A stretch of 64,000 nt of DNA from a virus. Below are positions 41,026 through 47,732 of the stretch, in pieces. The notes under the pieces were generated by a model. That model was given only the letters and a program-made list of their open reading frames with translations. It was not told the origin of the DNA and ran no database searches. Within the stretch, counting starts at the first letter, position 1; every line of letters starts with the position of its first letter. The stretch lies in IMG/VR virus record IMGVR_UViG_3300005549_000009, positions 1 through 64,000 of that record; one strand, given 5' to 3'. The position numbers and the translations under genes were made by a program.

Positions 41026-41253
41026 GTGAATGCGAAACTGAGCGAAACAACCGGAACCGAAAAAGTCTTGAACTTCCTGAAGCTGGCCGCCGCGCTGGGT
41101 TGCGTGGCGCTGTTTTGTAACGGGATGTTGGCCCGCGCCAAAGCGGTTGCTCCGCTGGCTGTCGAATTGAAGACGACCCTGGTTGCCTGCGCGCAGCACA
41201 CGAGTGATGCGAACGCTGCCATCGACTTCGCCGCGAATCCTCGCAGCCGCTAA
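41026..41253 (+). CDS. small membrane protein
   Basis: GTG 41026 gives 75 residues. A membrane segment lies at about 16-38 ('FLKLAAALGCVALFCNG'); the rest is soluble with 'TTLVACAQHTSDANAAID'. Behind it lies a promoter-like element. Function unknown. Confidence 0.45.
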   Translation: MNAKLSETTGTEKVLNFLKLAAALGCVALFCNGMLARAKAVAPLAVELKTTLVACAQHTSDANAAIDFAANPRSR

Positions 41254-41261
41254 GAAGGCAG

Positions 41262-41331
41262 TTGACGGAACAAACGAGCGATTGTTAATCTCCTAAGGTC
41301 CGAACCAAACTGAGCCGATATCAAGGGTAGC
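41262..41331 (+). promoter_or_regulatory. candidate promoter TTGACG-N18-TAATCT plus conserved leader
   Basis: TTGACG (41262-41267) and TAATCT (41286-41291) are 18 bp apart, close to the sigma70 consensus. The leader GTCCGAACCAAACTGAGCC and an AAGGG ribosome site precede ATG 41332. The same box spacing and leader occur at 46007. Confidence 0.6.
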
Positions 41332-41598
41332 ATGAGCTGGAACATCAATTTCGAACGAACGATTCAACTCGAATCCAAACCGGTAACGCTGGCCTTCTGT
41401 GCCGACGTGATCCGCGCTTCTGAGACCTGCCACGGCAGCACCGAAGTGCGCGTGGGCCTGGACGACCTGGAAGCCGGGTCCGCTGAAGACAACCTGGTGC
41501 TGTGGGAAGCGGCCGAGCGATGGGTGCAAGCCAACGAGCCGGAGCTGGAGCGGGAAGCCTTGGAGCGGTATCGGATGCAGGAGGAGGTTTGGGCGTGA
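41332..41598 (+). CDS. small protein, unknown
   Basis: 88 residues, acidic, first gene behind the 41262 promoter. 'VTLAFCADVIRASETCHG' and 'LWEAAERWVQANEPELE' are its ordered parts. It is translationally coupled to the next gene (GTGA at 41595). Function unknown. Confidence 0.5.
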   Translation: MSWNINFERTIQLESKPVTLAFCADVIRASETCHGSTEVRVGLDDLEAGSAEDNLVLWEAAERWVQANEPELEREALERYRMQEEVWA

Positions 41599-41951
41599 GC
41601 GAGGCGATTGTTAGAGACGATTACGCGATCATCCCGCTGCAACGCGGCGAAGGCAAAGAGCCGAACTACTGGGGCACCTACAAGGAGCATCAGATTCACA
41701 TCAGCCGCGAGAGCCGAAAGACGGATTGGTATATTTGGGTTTATGCGCCATGCGGCAGTCTCTGCTATGATGGTTACTGGAAGGATTCGGAAGGCAAGAC
41801 GATCAGGCAAGCCGTGCGCGAGGCGATTCGGGGTGCGTGCATTGATGAAAATCCAGAAACTGGACATGTCCACCCAGAAACAGGACACCCGCCGCAGCCG
41901 CAGACTCCAGAACCCCAACAAAACCCGCTAGGCACAGACGCTGCTAGTTGA
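41595..41951 (+). CDS. small protein, unknown
   Basis: GTG 41595 (GTGA overlap) gives 118 residues, with 'PNYWGTYKEHQIHISRE' and a Pro/Gln-rich C-terminal tail. No signal, no known motif. In the operon behind the 41262 promoter. Confidence 0.5.
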   Translation: MSEAIVRDDYAIIPLQRGEGKEPNYWGTYKEHQIHISRESRKTDWYIWVYAPCGSLCYDGYWKDSEGKTIRQAVREAIRGACIDENPETGHVHPETGHPPQPQTPEPQQNPLGTDAAS

Positions 41952-41965
41952 CCGGCAGCGAAGCC

Positions 41966-42136
41966 ATGAAACCGAAACCTTTCGAGATTACGATGAGCGC
42001 CGAACAGAGATTTATTCTCGCCAGACAAGTTGCCGAGCAGGGTGGCTTATTCTCGGCGATCCGGTTCAATGAGCAGAACCCGGACATTCATTCGTTCCTG
42101 TTCAATGAGTGGAAGCGCAGTCAAAAGGACCAATGA
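41966..42136 (+). CDS. small protein, unknown
   Basis: 56 residues from ATG 41966 ('PKPFEITMSAEQRFILARQV'). An upstream TTG at 41948 is possible. It is coupled to the next gene by ATGA. Function unknown. Confidence 0.45.
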   Translation: MKPKPFEITMSAEQRFILARQVAEQGGLFSAIRFNEQNPDIHSFLFNEWKRSQKDQ

Positions 42137-42504
42137 CCACATGTAAAACTTGCAACGGACGCGGGAAAGTCCAAGACGGTTACGCCGGAGAAGAATTCCG
42201 CGATTGTCCGGACTGCGGAAACAATCGCCCAGAACTACGGGCTGAGAGGCTGTCGGCAGCCGAGAATGCCGACAAACCTTTTTGGTGGATGCCGCGTCGA
42301 ACCGATCCAACCCACCCAGGTTGGTATTACGTTCGCGAGGTGCAGCCTCGATTGTCTATTGGAATCCGTTACTTTGACGACTCAAAAGGTGAATGGTGGG
42401 CTGTATCGAAAGACGGAAAGAATGATGGCTCGCTTGTGCCGAACGAAACTTTCCATGACTGGCTGATAATACCAAACATTTCAGACAGACAAACACATTT
42501 ATGA
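42133..42504 (+). CDS. protein with DnaJ-type zinc motif, unknown
   Basis: 123 residues. The first 40 hold 'CKTCNGRGKVQDG' and 'CPDCGNNRPE', again a DnaJ-like zinc pair. The rest has a Trp-rich domain ('PTHPGWYYVREVQPR', 'ETFHDWLIIPN'). ATG 42133 overlaps the previous stop. Confidence 0.5.
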   Translation: MTTCKTCNGRGKVQDGYAGEEFRDCPDCGNNRPELRAERLSAAENADKPFWWMPRRTDPTHPGWYYVREVQPRLSIGIRYFDDSKGEWWAVSKDGKNDGSLVPNETFHDWLIIPNISDRQTHL

Positions 42505-42872
42505 GCATGACCCTCGAACGAATTGAAGCCATCCGCAACCTAACCGTGCTGGACCCGATGCTGAGTTATACCTGCAAAAACCCAGACGCCAGCGACGGTC
42601 CCCGCTACCGAGCCATCGGTGACGGCCAATGGCAGCTGGAGCACTCTGGGCGGGAGACCACCTTTATCATGCGTGAGGACGCGGTTAAGCGGCAGCTGAT
42701 CGACTGGCGGGCCAAGTGCGGCAGTGTGATGCTGACCGTGTGCAGCAAGTGCGCGGAGCCGGTTTTGTCGGCCGTGGTCAGTAGCATCGGTGGCAGCCAC
42801 GGGTTTTGTCCTGGGTGCGTAGCGGAGCAGCGGGCGGCGCTGGCGCGGCTGGTGGTGGGTCGGCAATCTTGA
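42501..42872 (+). CDS. zinc-binding protein, unknown
   Basis: 123 residues: an N-terminal strand-rich part and a C-terminal zinc site with 'CSKCAEPVLSAV' and 'CPGCVAEQRAALA'. It ends just before the structured non-coding gap at 42.9 kb. Function unknown. Confidence 0.5.
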   Translation: MSMTLERIEAIRNLTVLDPMLSYTCKNPDASDGPRYRAIGDGQWQLEHSGRETTFIMREDAVKRQLIDWRAKCGSVMLTVCSKCAEPVLSAVVSSIGGSHGFCPGCVAEQRAALARLVVGRQS

Positions 42873-43088
42873 TACTTTTGGACTTGCTCTCCGACTCGAC
42901 CACGGGTTGGCAGAAGGCAGCAGGTCCGATTTCGGAGCCCAACTGGACGGGCTCCAGCTTAGCGGTAGATAGCGCCAGCTGCTTTTCAACATGCGGCAGC
43001 TGGAAGCCAGGGAACGCTGGGCAACTTTGGGCTCACGGATGAGCCCGCCTCCGGGGCATGGATGCCTCGGGGGATTTGTTTTACCTAT
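42873..43088 (+). ncRNA. structured non-coding region A, four stem-loops with terminator
   Basis: No convincing gene fits here. Stems in order: GGAGCCC/GGGCTCC (42934-42955, 8-nt loop), CCAGCTGC/GCAGCTGG (42975-43003, 13-nt loop), GGGCTCA/TGAGCCC (43029-43046, 4-nt loop) and a ~12-pair terminal hairpin from 43048 to 43073 followed by ATTTGTTTT. Four perfect or near-perfect stems in 150 nt, ending in a terminator, suggest a small RNA or a 5' leader with attenuation. No promoter was found. Folding is by eye. Confidence 0.5.
43048..43085 (+). terminator. rho-independent terminator of region A
   Basis: A hairpin of up to 12 pairs (43048-43059 with 43062-43073, two GU pairs, very short loop) is followed by ATTTGTTTT. 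It is the last stem of structured region A and lies 4 nt before ATG 43089. Confidence 0.65.
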
Positions 43089-43271
43089 ATGAAATCAAAC
43101 AACGATCCATCTAAGTCTAGGCCATTCCGCTGCAACAACGGTTTCTGGGATCTGCCGCCGGAGGAGCGGGCGGCCCGCAAGGAAGCGGCCTGTCGCCGTT
43201 TCGGCGTCGATGATTTCAACGACCTGAGTCCAGAGGAGCGTGGCTGGGCTTACGGTTATGATGATGAATAG
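43089..43271 (+). CDS. small acidic protein, unknown
   Basis: 60 residues from ATG 43089; an in-frame ATG at 43062 lies inside the terminator hairpin and is rejected. The charged pattern with 'FWDLPPEERAARKEAACRR' and 'LSPEERGWAYGYDDE' (two PEER turns) looks protein-like. Function unknown. Confidence 0.45.
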   Translation: MKSNNDPSKSRPFRCNNGFWDLPPEERAARKEAACRRFGVDDFNDLSPEERGWAYGYDDE

Positions 43272-43309
43272 CCGCTAAAGTTTCCGCTGCTGCTACCGAT
43301 GATCTATGT

Positions 43310-43438
43310 ATGAGAGCGATCAAATCGAAGTTGGCGGGAAGCAGCGGAGGCCGAATCTTGTTGCACCTGGTTTGCATGGTGCAGAACGGCAAAGTCGCCT
43401 GGCATATCGCTGGCATCCGAAGGGAGATCAACCTATGA
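43310..43438 (+). CDS. small protein, unknown
   Basis: 42 residues, 'MRAIKSKLAGSSGGRILLHL' to 'HIAGIRREINL'. Its stop overlaps the ATG of the next gene (ATGA at 43435), which supports it over the longer frame starting at 43306. A TAAAGTTTCCGCTGCTGCTA element related to others in the window precedes it. Confidence 0.5.
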   Translation: MRAIKSKLAGSSGGRILLHLVCMVQNGKVAWHIAGIRREINL

Positions 43439-43755
43439 ACCTCGTATCTGTTTACTACACGTCGAACGGGCGAAAATTCACCGGGCACGTTTTGCTTGAT
43501 TCACCGGAGCCGGATTATACCGTTGCCCGCGAGAGCCGCGAAGCCTACAGAATCGAATGGCGAAAGTGGCGTCGTATCTGTGACCGAGCGACCACCGTTG
43601 CAAGTGAATATGGAAAGCTTCAGGAGCTGTCTTTTAAGGGGCTGGCGACATTCGGACCAGCTGAAGCCCGTTGCCTTCAACTCGCTCTTAGACTATCCAA
43701 ATTTGCCCAGGTCCAATATTCGGATGCCAATCAACGTTACTACCAAAAACCATGA
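43435..43755 (+). CDS. small protein, unknown
   Basis: 106 residues from ATG 43435. Starts 'NLVSVYYTSNGRKFTGHVLL', then a basic Trp-rich helix ('YRIEWRKWRRICDRATT'). It is coupled to the signal-peptide protein that follows (ATGA). Function unknown. Confidence 0.5.
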   Translation: MNLVSVYYTSNGRKFTGHVLLDSPEPDYTVARESREAYRIEWRKWRRICDRATTVASEYGKLQELSFKGLATFGPAEARCLQLALRLSKFAQVQYSDANQRYYQKP

Positions 43756-44081
43756 AACTAACCACCCTCGAAGTGTTCCTATTGATTCTGGCTTTGATGC
43801 TGGCTGCGATGGACGCCAAGAGCGCCGAACCCGCCCCGCTCGCCTGGACCCAGGAAACGCCGCCCGCGCCTAGGTCCGACTTCGTAGCTACCTGGAGAAT
43901 CGAATACTGCAACGGCTTCAGCGGCCCCTGGGCCGAGATACCGGGCGGAAGCCCTCCGGGGCGGTTCACTGCCGGGTTCATGAACGGTTACATTCATGAG
44001 CTTCTCAACTACGAGCTAGAGAACCATGTGACCGGAAATACGCCGCACAAGTGTTTTCGGTTCGTTCAGATTGGAGACTAG
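43752..44081 (+). CDS. secreted small protein
   Basis: 109 residues with a signal peptide (about 1-24, 'LEVFLLILALMLAAMDAK') and a soluble part with 'ATWRIEYCNGFSGPWAEIP' and 'NTPHKCFRFVQIG'. The GPW...FRFV shape resembles the other verrucomicrobial-style exported proteins here. Two Cys may form a disulfide. Function unknown. Confidence 0.55.
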   Translation: MKLTTLEVFLLILALMLAAMDAKSAEPAPLAWTQETPPAPRSDFVATWRIEYCNGFSGPWAEIPGGSPPGRFTAGFMNGYIHELLNYELENHVTGNTPHKCFRFVQIGD

Positions 44082-44086
44082 TCGTT

Positions 44087-44434
44087 ATGGAAATCGTCTT
44101 TGAAGGCCGCACTATTTGGAAGTTTCCGCTGAGTCAGCATCTGAACCCCAACTCGTTCCCGATGCCCAAAGGCGCGGAGATCCTTACGGTTCAGATGCAA
44201 GGCGCGGTCCCTACTATTTGGGCGGTCGTCAACCCGGCTGAGCCGCGAGACTTTTGGAAGACCGTCTACTTTCAGGTCATTGGCACCGGCTGGGGCTTCG
44301 ATACGCGGCACAAGCGGAAATACATCGGCACGGTTCAGGACGGGCCGCTCGTTTGGCATGTATTCCAGTTGCTAGACGACAATGCCGTCATTGATTGCGC
44401 AGAGCCTCAAGGTTTGTTGCCGGATGCATCATGA
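44087..44434 (+). CDS. DUF7352-like phage protein
   Basis: 115 residues from ATG 44087 matching a small phage family I know as 'IWKFPLxxx...MPKGAEILTVQMQ', '...VYFQVIGTGWGFD', 'YIGTVQDGPLVWHVFQLL'. The function of this widespread family is unknown. Coupled to the next gene by ATGA. Confidence 0.6.
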   Translation: MEIVFEGRTIWKFPLSQHLNPNSFPMPKGAEILTVQMQGAVPTIWAVVNPAEPRDFWKTVYFQVIGTGWGFDTRHKRKYIGTVQDGPLVWHVFQLLDDNAVIDCAEPQGLLPDAS

Positions 44435-44637
44435 GCCGCAAAACAAAAATCCGCTGGACCACGCTCCAAGTTGCCGTCAGCCAAGCAGAGAAAAACTTAA
44501 TGGAGTCCTTGCTCGAATCCGGCCGTTACGGGTTCACGCTGGAGGAAGTTGCCGAGCGGCTGATATCTCAGTCTCTGCGCGAGATTCTGCGCTCAGGGGA
44601 AATTATTCAATATTCTGAGCATCGAGCCGATACCTAA
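44431..44637 (+). CDS. small protein, unknown
   Basis: 68 residues from ATG 44431: 'TTLQVAVSQAEKNLMESLLE' and 'TLEEVAERLISQSLREIL', helical, possibly a DNA-binding or dimer protein. Coupled to its neighbours by overlap. Function unknown. Confidence 0.5.
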   Translation: MSRKTKIRWTTLQVAVSQAEKNLMESLLESGRYGFTLEEVAERLISQSLREILRSGEIIQYSEHRADT

Positions 44638-44639
44638 GC

Positions 44640-44858
44640 ATGGAAACAAACAAAGACGCCGTGATCAGCGCCCGAATCCTGAACCTCGTTGCCACCGGCA
44701 CCCCGCTGCGGGAAGCGATGGATGCGGTGCTCGGAGCTGGAACTTTTGACCTGGTGGTGAGCGAGGTATGGGACCAATCGCGAGCAGCTGAAATGGCAGC
44801 TAGATACCAAGAGAGTGATAAATGGTTCGCTCAGGCTCAAGCTCTGTTCCCGAGGTAG
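44640..44858 (+). CDS. small helical protein, unknown
   Basis: 72 residues, 'KDAVISARILNLVATGTPLR' then 'AMDAVLGAGTFDLVV'. Two nucleotides behind the previous stop. Function unknown. Confidence 0.5.
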   Translation: METNKDAVISARILNLVATGTPLREAMDAVLGAGTFDLVVSEVWDQSRAAEMAARYQESDKWFAQAQALFPR

Positions 44859-44896
44859 TCGTTAAAGAATCTGACTGCTGCGCCGATTACAAACCT

Positions 44897-45331
44897 GTGA
44901 AGACAATCCTAATACTGATCCTCGCCTGGCTGACCGTGAACCTTAACGCCCGCGCCGCCGCGCCAGTCGCCGTAACCCCGAAGCAAATTGCCGCCTGGAA
45001 GATCCCATGCGAAAAGGTCCCCTGCGGCTGTATCGAATACGCGATTTGCCTCAATTACGTGCTGTTCCAAAAGGGCATCCCGAGCCGGATGGTTGGCTAT
45101 CATTATGGAGGAGTTGGCGGCCACGTCGTTGTTCTATTCGAGCTGGGCGGCAAGAACTACCTCATAGACAACGAGACCGACAAAGCGCACGTCGTCACCG
45201 GTTCCAATGACCTGGAGCGAATCCAGAGCTTCGATTCCGACGCGGTTGGCGTCGTTGTTCCGAACTATGGGCCGGAAGCGGCGCTGTATCTGGAGCATTT
45301 GGCTGCGGCTCGTGCTAAGTATGGATTTTGA
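44897..45331 (+). CDS. secreted transglutaminase-like cysteine protease
   Basis: The GTG at 44897 starts a 144-residue protein with a signal peptide (about 1-20). 'VPCGCIEYAICLNYVLFQKG', 'GGVGGHVVVLFELGGK' and 'NYLIDNETDK' place Cys, His and Asp in the order and spacing of transglutaminase-like cysteine proteases. Upstream is a leader fragment 'CCGATTACAAACC'. It would act outside the cytoplasm, perhaps on envelope or cell-wall peptides. The activity is inferred. Confidence 0.6.
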   Translation: MKTILILILAWLTVNLNARAAAPVAVTPKQIAAWKIPCEKVPCGCIEYAICLNYVLFQKGIPSRMVGYHYGGVGGHVVVLFELGGKNYLIDNETDKAHVVTGSNDLERIQSFDSDAVGVVVPNYGPEAALYLEHLAAARAKYGF

Positions 45332-45408
45332 TTTTATGCTGGCCTCAGAGGCTTTCGCCGTTCCCCTAACGGCACCTCCTTGGGTCTTTGGGGCCAGCAC
45401 CAAACTTT

Positions 45409-45627
45409 ATGAGCAAATGCATACACGTTAGGCTTCTCGCGAAGCGCATGAAATATAATGCTGGGTATCATGATGGCCGCCTCGGTCGTTACCAGAACCA
45501 AGACCATGAGCCGTATTACGTCATGGGCCACATCGAAGGGAAGAACGATGCCGAAGCGGGCCTCCCGCACGGCACGAGCAAGGCGGCATGGGACCGGAGC
45601 CGGGCGCGAATGAAGGAGGCAGCGTGA
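45409..45627 (+). CDS. small protein, unknown
   Basis: 72 residues from ATG 45409; TTG 45388 would add seven. 'AGYHDGRLGRYQNQDHEPYY' and 'GKNDAEAGLPHGTSK' are its core. The region before it (45332-45408) carries a GCCGTT/AACGGC hairpin at 45357-45373. An AGGAGG site serves the next gene from inside this one. Confidence 0.45.
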   Translation: MSKCIHVRLLAKRMKYNAGYHDGRLGRYQNQDHEPYYVMGHIEGKNDAEAGLPHGTSKAAWDRSRARMKEAA

Positions 45628-45863
45628 GCAAGAAGCGCAAGAAACCATGGCCCAAGCTTCCGAAGATTACCGCTGCTGAGCAGAAGGCACTGGACCAGAT
45701 TTTTGAGGACCTCAAATTGATAAAAAAGAGAGTCGATAGACTGAACAAGGGCCTCGGCTGCAAGCTCACTGCACAAGACAAACGGTTGCTTGCTCGGATA
45801 GCTCGCAAGGCTCGGCGCACAGTCGGCCAGCATCGTATCTTGAGTGAGATGTTGGTGGACTGA
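45624..45863 (+). CDS. small basic helical protein
   Basis: 79 residues from GTG 45624, which has a perfect AGGAGG ribosome site 4 nt upstream. Strongly Lys-rich ('KKRKKPWPKLPKITAAEQK') then a helical pair, so nucleic-acid binding is likely. It precedes structured region B. Confidence 0.55.
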   Translation: MSKKRKKPWPKLPKITAAEQKALDQIFEDLKLIKKRVDRLNKGLGCKLTAQDKRLLARIARKARRTVGQHRILSEMLVD

Positions 45864-45870
45864 ACTTTTG

Positions 45871-46000
45871 AAGACCGCTCCCCGACCGGGGCCGTGTGGC
45901 TCCTGTCGCGCTGGTCTCCACGGATAACCTGATTCACTCTCTTGTTATCGTGCGCGTGGAAGCCTGATCAAAAGGTAACTGCGACTAGGGGAGCGGTTTT
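45871..46000 (+). ncRNA. structured non-coding RNA candidate B (three-way junction)
   Basis: A 130-nt segment with no gene folds neatly: P1 (45871-45883 with 45988-46000, 13 pairs, 10 perfect), hairpin Pa GGGGCC/GGCTCC (45888-45903), P2 GTCGC/GCGAC (45905-45909 with 45981-45985), P3 TCCACG/CGTGGA and P4 GATAAC/GTTATC stacked on it with a 15-nt loop. Together about 42 pairs. Downstream is GGTTTTCTCC, weak for a terminator. A short alternative CCCC/GGGG hairpin at 45880-45891 would compete with P1. Folded by eye. Confidence 0.6.
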
Positions 46001-46006
46001 CTCCAA

Positions 46007-46078
46007 TTGACGCCGTAACGGGCAGCCTGTTACTGTTCCTGGGCAAAGACGGAACCGAACTGATCAAAGGAAAAAGGC
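46007..46078 (+). promoter_or_regulatory. candidate promoter TTGACG-N18-TACTGT plus conserved leader
   Basis: TTGACG (46007-46012) and TACTGT (46031-46036) are 18 bp apart, the same box and spacing as at 41262. The leader GGAACCGAACTGATC and the AAGG site lead to ATG 46079. It starts the operon with the endolysin. Confidence 0.6.
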
Positions 46079-46309
46079 ATGATAGACACGCATTTCGTAT
46101 TGGACACTCGTGGCCTCCGTTACCACGCCGTAAATGGGCACGGCTGCGGCTGCGCGGCCTGCGGGGAGCCGTTGCAATGGCAGACGCAACCGTTCTTGCT
46201 CACGATCAGCCACGAGCCGGGCATCTTCGTTACGTGGCCGCTGCATCAGAGTTGCGCGAGGCGGCGGATGCTGGTGCCGAGGGTGTGCGGGCGGGAGGTG
46301 TGTTCGTGA
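46079..46309 (+). CDS. small Cys/His protein, first gene of lysis-linked operon
   Basis: 76 residues with 'GHGCGCAACGEPLQWQ' and several later Cys, resembling a metal-binding protein. It follows promoter/leader 46007. Function unknown. Confidence 0.5.
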   Translation: MIDTHFVLDTRGLRYHAVNGHGCGCAACGEPLQWQTQPFLLTISHEPGIFVTWPLHQSCARRRMLVPRVCGREVCS

Positions 46310-46518
46310 AAGGCCCACCCAACTACCACATCGAACGCAACGAGAACGGCCGCCCCGTGATGCTCTCCTGGTCGGCCGCCATGGACCGCGCCATCCAAGA
46401 GAAGCTGGATGCCGAGCGACGCGAACGGGAGCTGAACCTGGAGCGGTTCCGGGCTCCTATGGCCTCCTATCGCGACTGGTGCAAGGCGCGAGGCTTACCG
46501 ACTGGGCCCGACCAATGA
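46306..46518 (+). CDS. small protein, unknown
   Basis: 70 residues from GTG 46306, overlapping the previous stop; a GGGAGG site is 7 nt upstream. 'NENGRPVMLSWSAAMDRAIQ' is followed by an Arg/Glu-rich helix. Function unknown. Confidence 0.5.
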   Translation: MKGPPNYHIERNENGRPVMLSWSAAMDRAIQEKLDAERRERELNLERFRAPMASYRDWCKARGLPTGPDQ

Positions 46519-46628
46519 CCATCCTCAAATACCTAATCGCTGCCCTCTGCCTGCTGTTCCTGGTCCAGGCCGCCCAGAGCGGTTACCGGCTGGCGGCTAG
46601 CTGCGTGAAGCGGTGGAGGAAGCCGTGA
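46515..46628 (+). CDS. small membrane peptide
   Basis: 37 residues between overlapping starts (ATG 46515, next GTG 46625). 'KYLIAALCLLFLVQAAQ' is one membrane segment with a basic tail. The double coupling overlap supports it. Confidence 0.45.
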   Translation: MTILKYLIAALCLLFLVQAAQSGYRLAASCVKRWRKP

Positions 46629-46849
46629 GCGGACCGATTGAAAAGGCTTGGTTCAAATGGGAGGCCATCGTTAAAGATAGGCCAGGCTTCAATCACGTGG
46701 CAGAACGGCAGGCATTTTATGCAGGGGCTGTTTATGCCTTACAGGAACTTGATGATTGTCTAACAAAAAGAGCTTTGGTTGATGAGATTGGCCAGTGGTC
46801 GGTAGATGAGGTCGAACGGCTAAAGTTTATGCGCCAAACAGCCGAATAA
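46625..46849 (+). CDS. small protein, unknown
   Basis: 74 residues from GTG 46625 with GGAGG 6 nt upstream. 'AFYAGAVYALQELDDCLTKR' and 'WSVDEVERLKFMRQ' are helical. It stands directly before the endolysin. Function unknown. Confidence 0.5.
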   Translation: MSGPIEKAWFKWEAIVKDRPGFNHVAERQAFYAGAVYALQELDDCLTKRALVDEIGQWSVDEVERLKFMRQTAE

Positions 46850-46855
46850 CTAAGC

Positions 46856-47278
46856 ATGAGAACGACACTCCTCGCGCTGATCGGATGGATGCTCCTGAAT
46901 GTGTCGGCTGCCGTGGCCGCGCCGACTCAGGCGCAATATGACCGATTCTTTGAGGCCTTGGGTGCCGTCGAATCCTGTAACCGCGACACGGTTGCAGACG
47001 GCGACAGTGGGCGAGCGATTGGACGTTACCAGATTTGGAAGTCGTATTTCGCGGACTCCCGCGTCACTGGTAGCTATGAGCAGTGCCGTAACGGTGACTA
47101 TGCGCGCCAGGTCGTGGAAGCGTATCTGAAACGGTATGCGGCCAAGGCTTGGGCGAGTGGGGATTGGGAGAGCCTTGCACGTTGCCACAACTCTGGCCCG
47201 CGCTGGGCTCAAAAGAAGGCGGCGACTCAGGCTTATTGGAACAAGGTGGCGAAGGAGATGGGGCGGGTGATCATATGA
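46856..47278 (+). CDS. secreted endolysin (lysozyme-like transglycosylase)
   Basis: A 140-residue protein with a signal peptide (about 1-22, ending AVAA) and a lysozyme-fold domain: 'EALGAVESCNRDTVADGDSG' carries the catalytic Glu near residue 38, then 'RAIGRYQIWKSYFADSRVTG', 'DYARQVVEAYLKRYA' and 'LARCHNSGP'. Sec-dependent export means it reaches the periplasm without a large-pore holin. It is followed by a small membrane protein (47532). Confidence 0.75.
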   Translation: MRTTLLALIGWMLLNVSAAVAAPTQAQYDRFFEALGAVESCNRDTVADGDSGRAIGRYQIWKSYFADSRVTGSYEQCRNGDYARQVVEAYLKRYAAKAWASGDWESLARCHNSGPRWAQKKAATQAYWNKVAKEMGRVII

Positions 47279-47535
47279 CAACGCACGACTTTCGCCACGG
47301 GCATTGGGGACACGACATTTTGTTAACGACGTTCGTCAAAGACAGTCATCCGCAATCGTGGGATACAATGGGCGTGGGCTCTGGCATCGGTAACGGGGAC
47401 GAGGTTGTCCTGGCCCTGAAAGCTGGTGGGGCTCTCGTGTTGAAGGCCAGCCAAGTAAAATACAACGAGAACCCGCCTGACGTGTTCCACTGCGTTCTGA
47501 CTTTGGATCGTCAATTTGAGGAGCAACCAAAGTGA
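47275..47535 (+). CDS. small protein, unknown
   Basis: 86 residues from ATG 47275 (ATGA with the endolysin). 'GNGDEVVLALKAGGALVLKA' is its core. Function unknown. Confidence 0.5.
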   Translation: MTTHDFRHGHWGHDILLTTFVKDSHPQSWDTMGVGSGIGNGDEVVLALKAGGALVLKASQVKYNENPPDVFHCVLTLDRQFEEQPK

Positions 47536-47729
47536 CAGCCGCCTCCCACCGTTGGCTCGATGCCTGCCTCTGGTTCCTGTTCGGAGCCGCCTTCACTGGC
47601 ATCGGCTTCTGGCTCAGCACGCCGCCCGTGCAGCCGTTCATAGCGCTACTGGCGACGGCTTGCGCGATGCTGTGGACCGGTATCGGGTGCCGGAAGCTGT
47701 ATCTGATTTTGAAGGAAACGAAAGACTAA
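47532..47729 (+). CDS. small two-pass membrane protein, holin candidate
   Basis: 65 residues starting at GTG 47532. Two membrane segments (about 12-31 and 36-55: 'WFLFGAAFTGIGFWLS', 'ALLATACAMLWTGIG') and a basic end. It follows the endolysin by one gene, so a holin or pinholin role is likely but not proven. Confidence 0.5.
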   Translation: MTAASHRWLDACLWFLFGAAFTGIGFWLSTPPVQPFIALLATACAMLWTGIGCRKLYLILKETKD

Positions 47730-47732
47730 ACT

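Noticed and set aside
42806-43042. 78-residue frame overlapping the 42501 gene and region A
   Set aside because: It would cut through the perfect stems, lacks a ribosome site and has a biased, Gly/Ser-rich sequence.
43062-43271. Start of the small gene at ATG 43062
   Set aside because: That ATG lies inside the terminator hairpin of region A; ATG 43089 is the better start.
45336-45431. 31-residue frame overlapping the 45409 gene
   Set aside because: No coupling overlap, no ribosome site and weak protein pattern; the GCCGTT/AACGGC hairpin inside it suggests a non-coding stretch.
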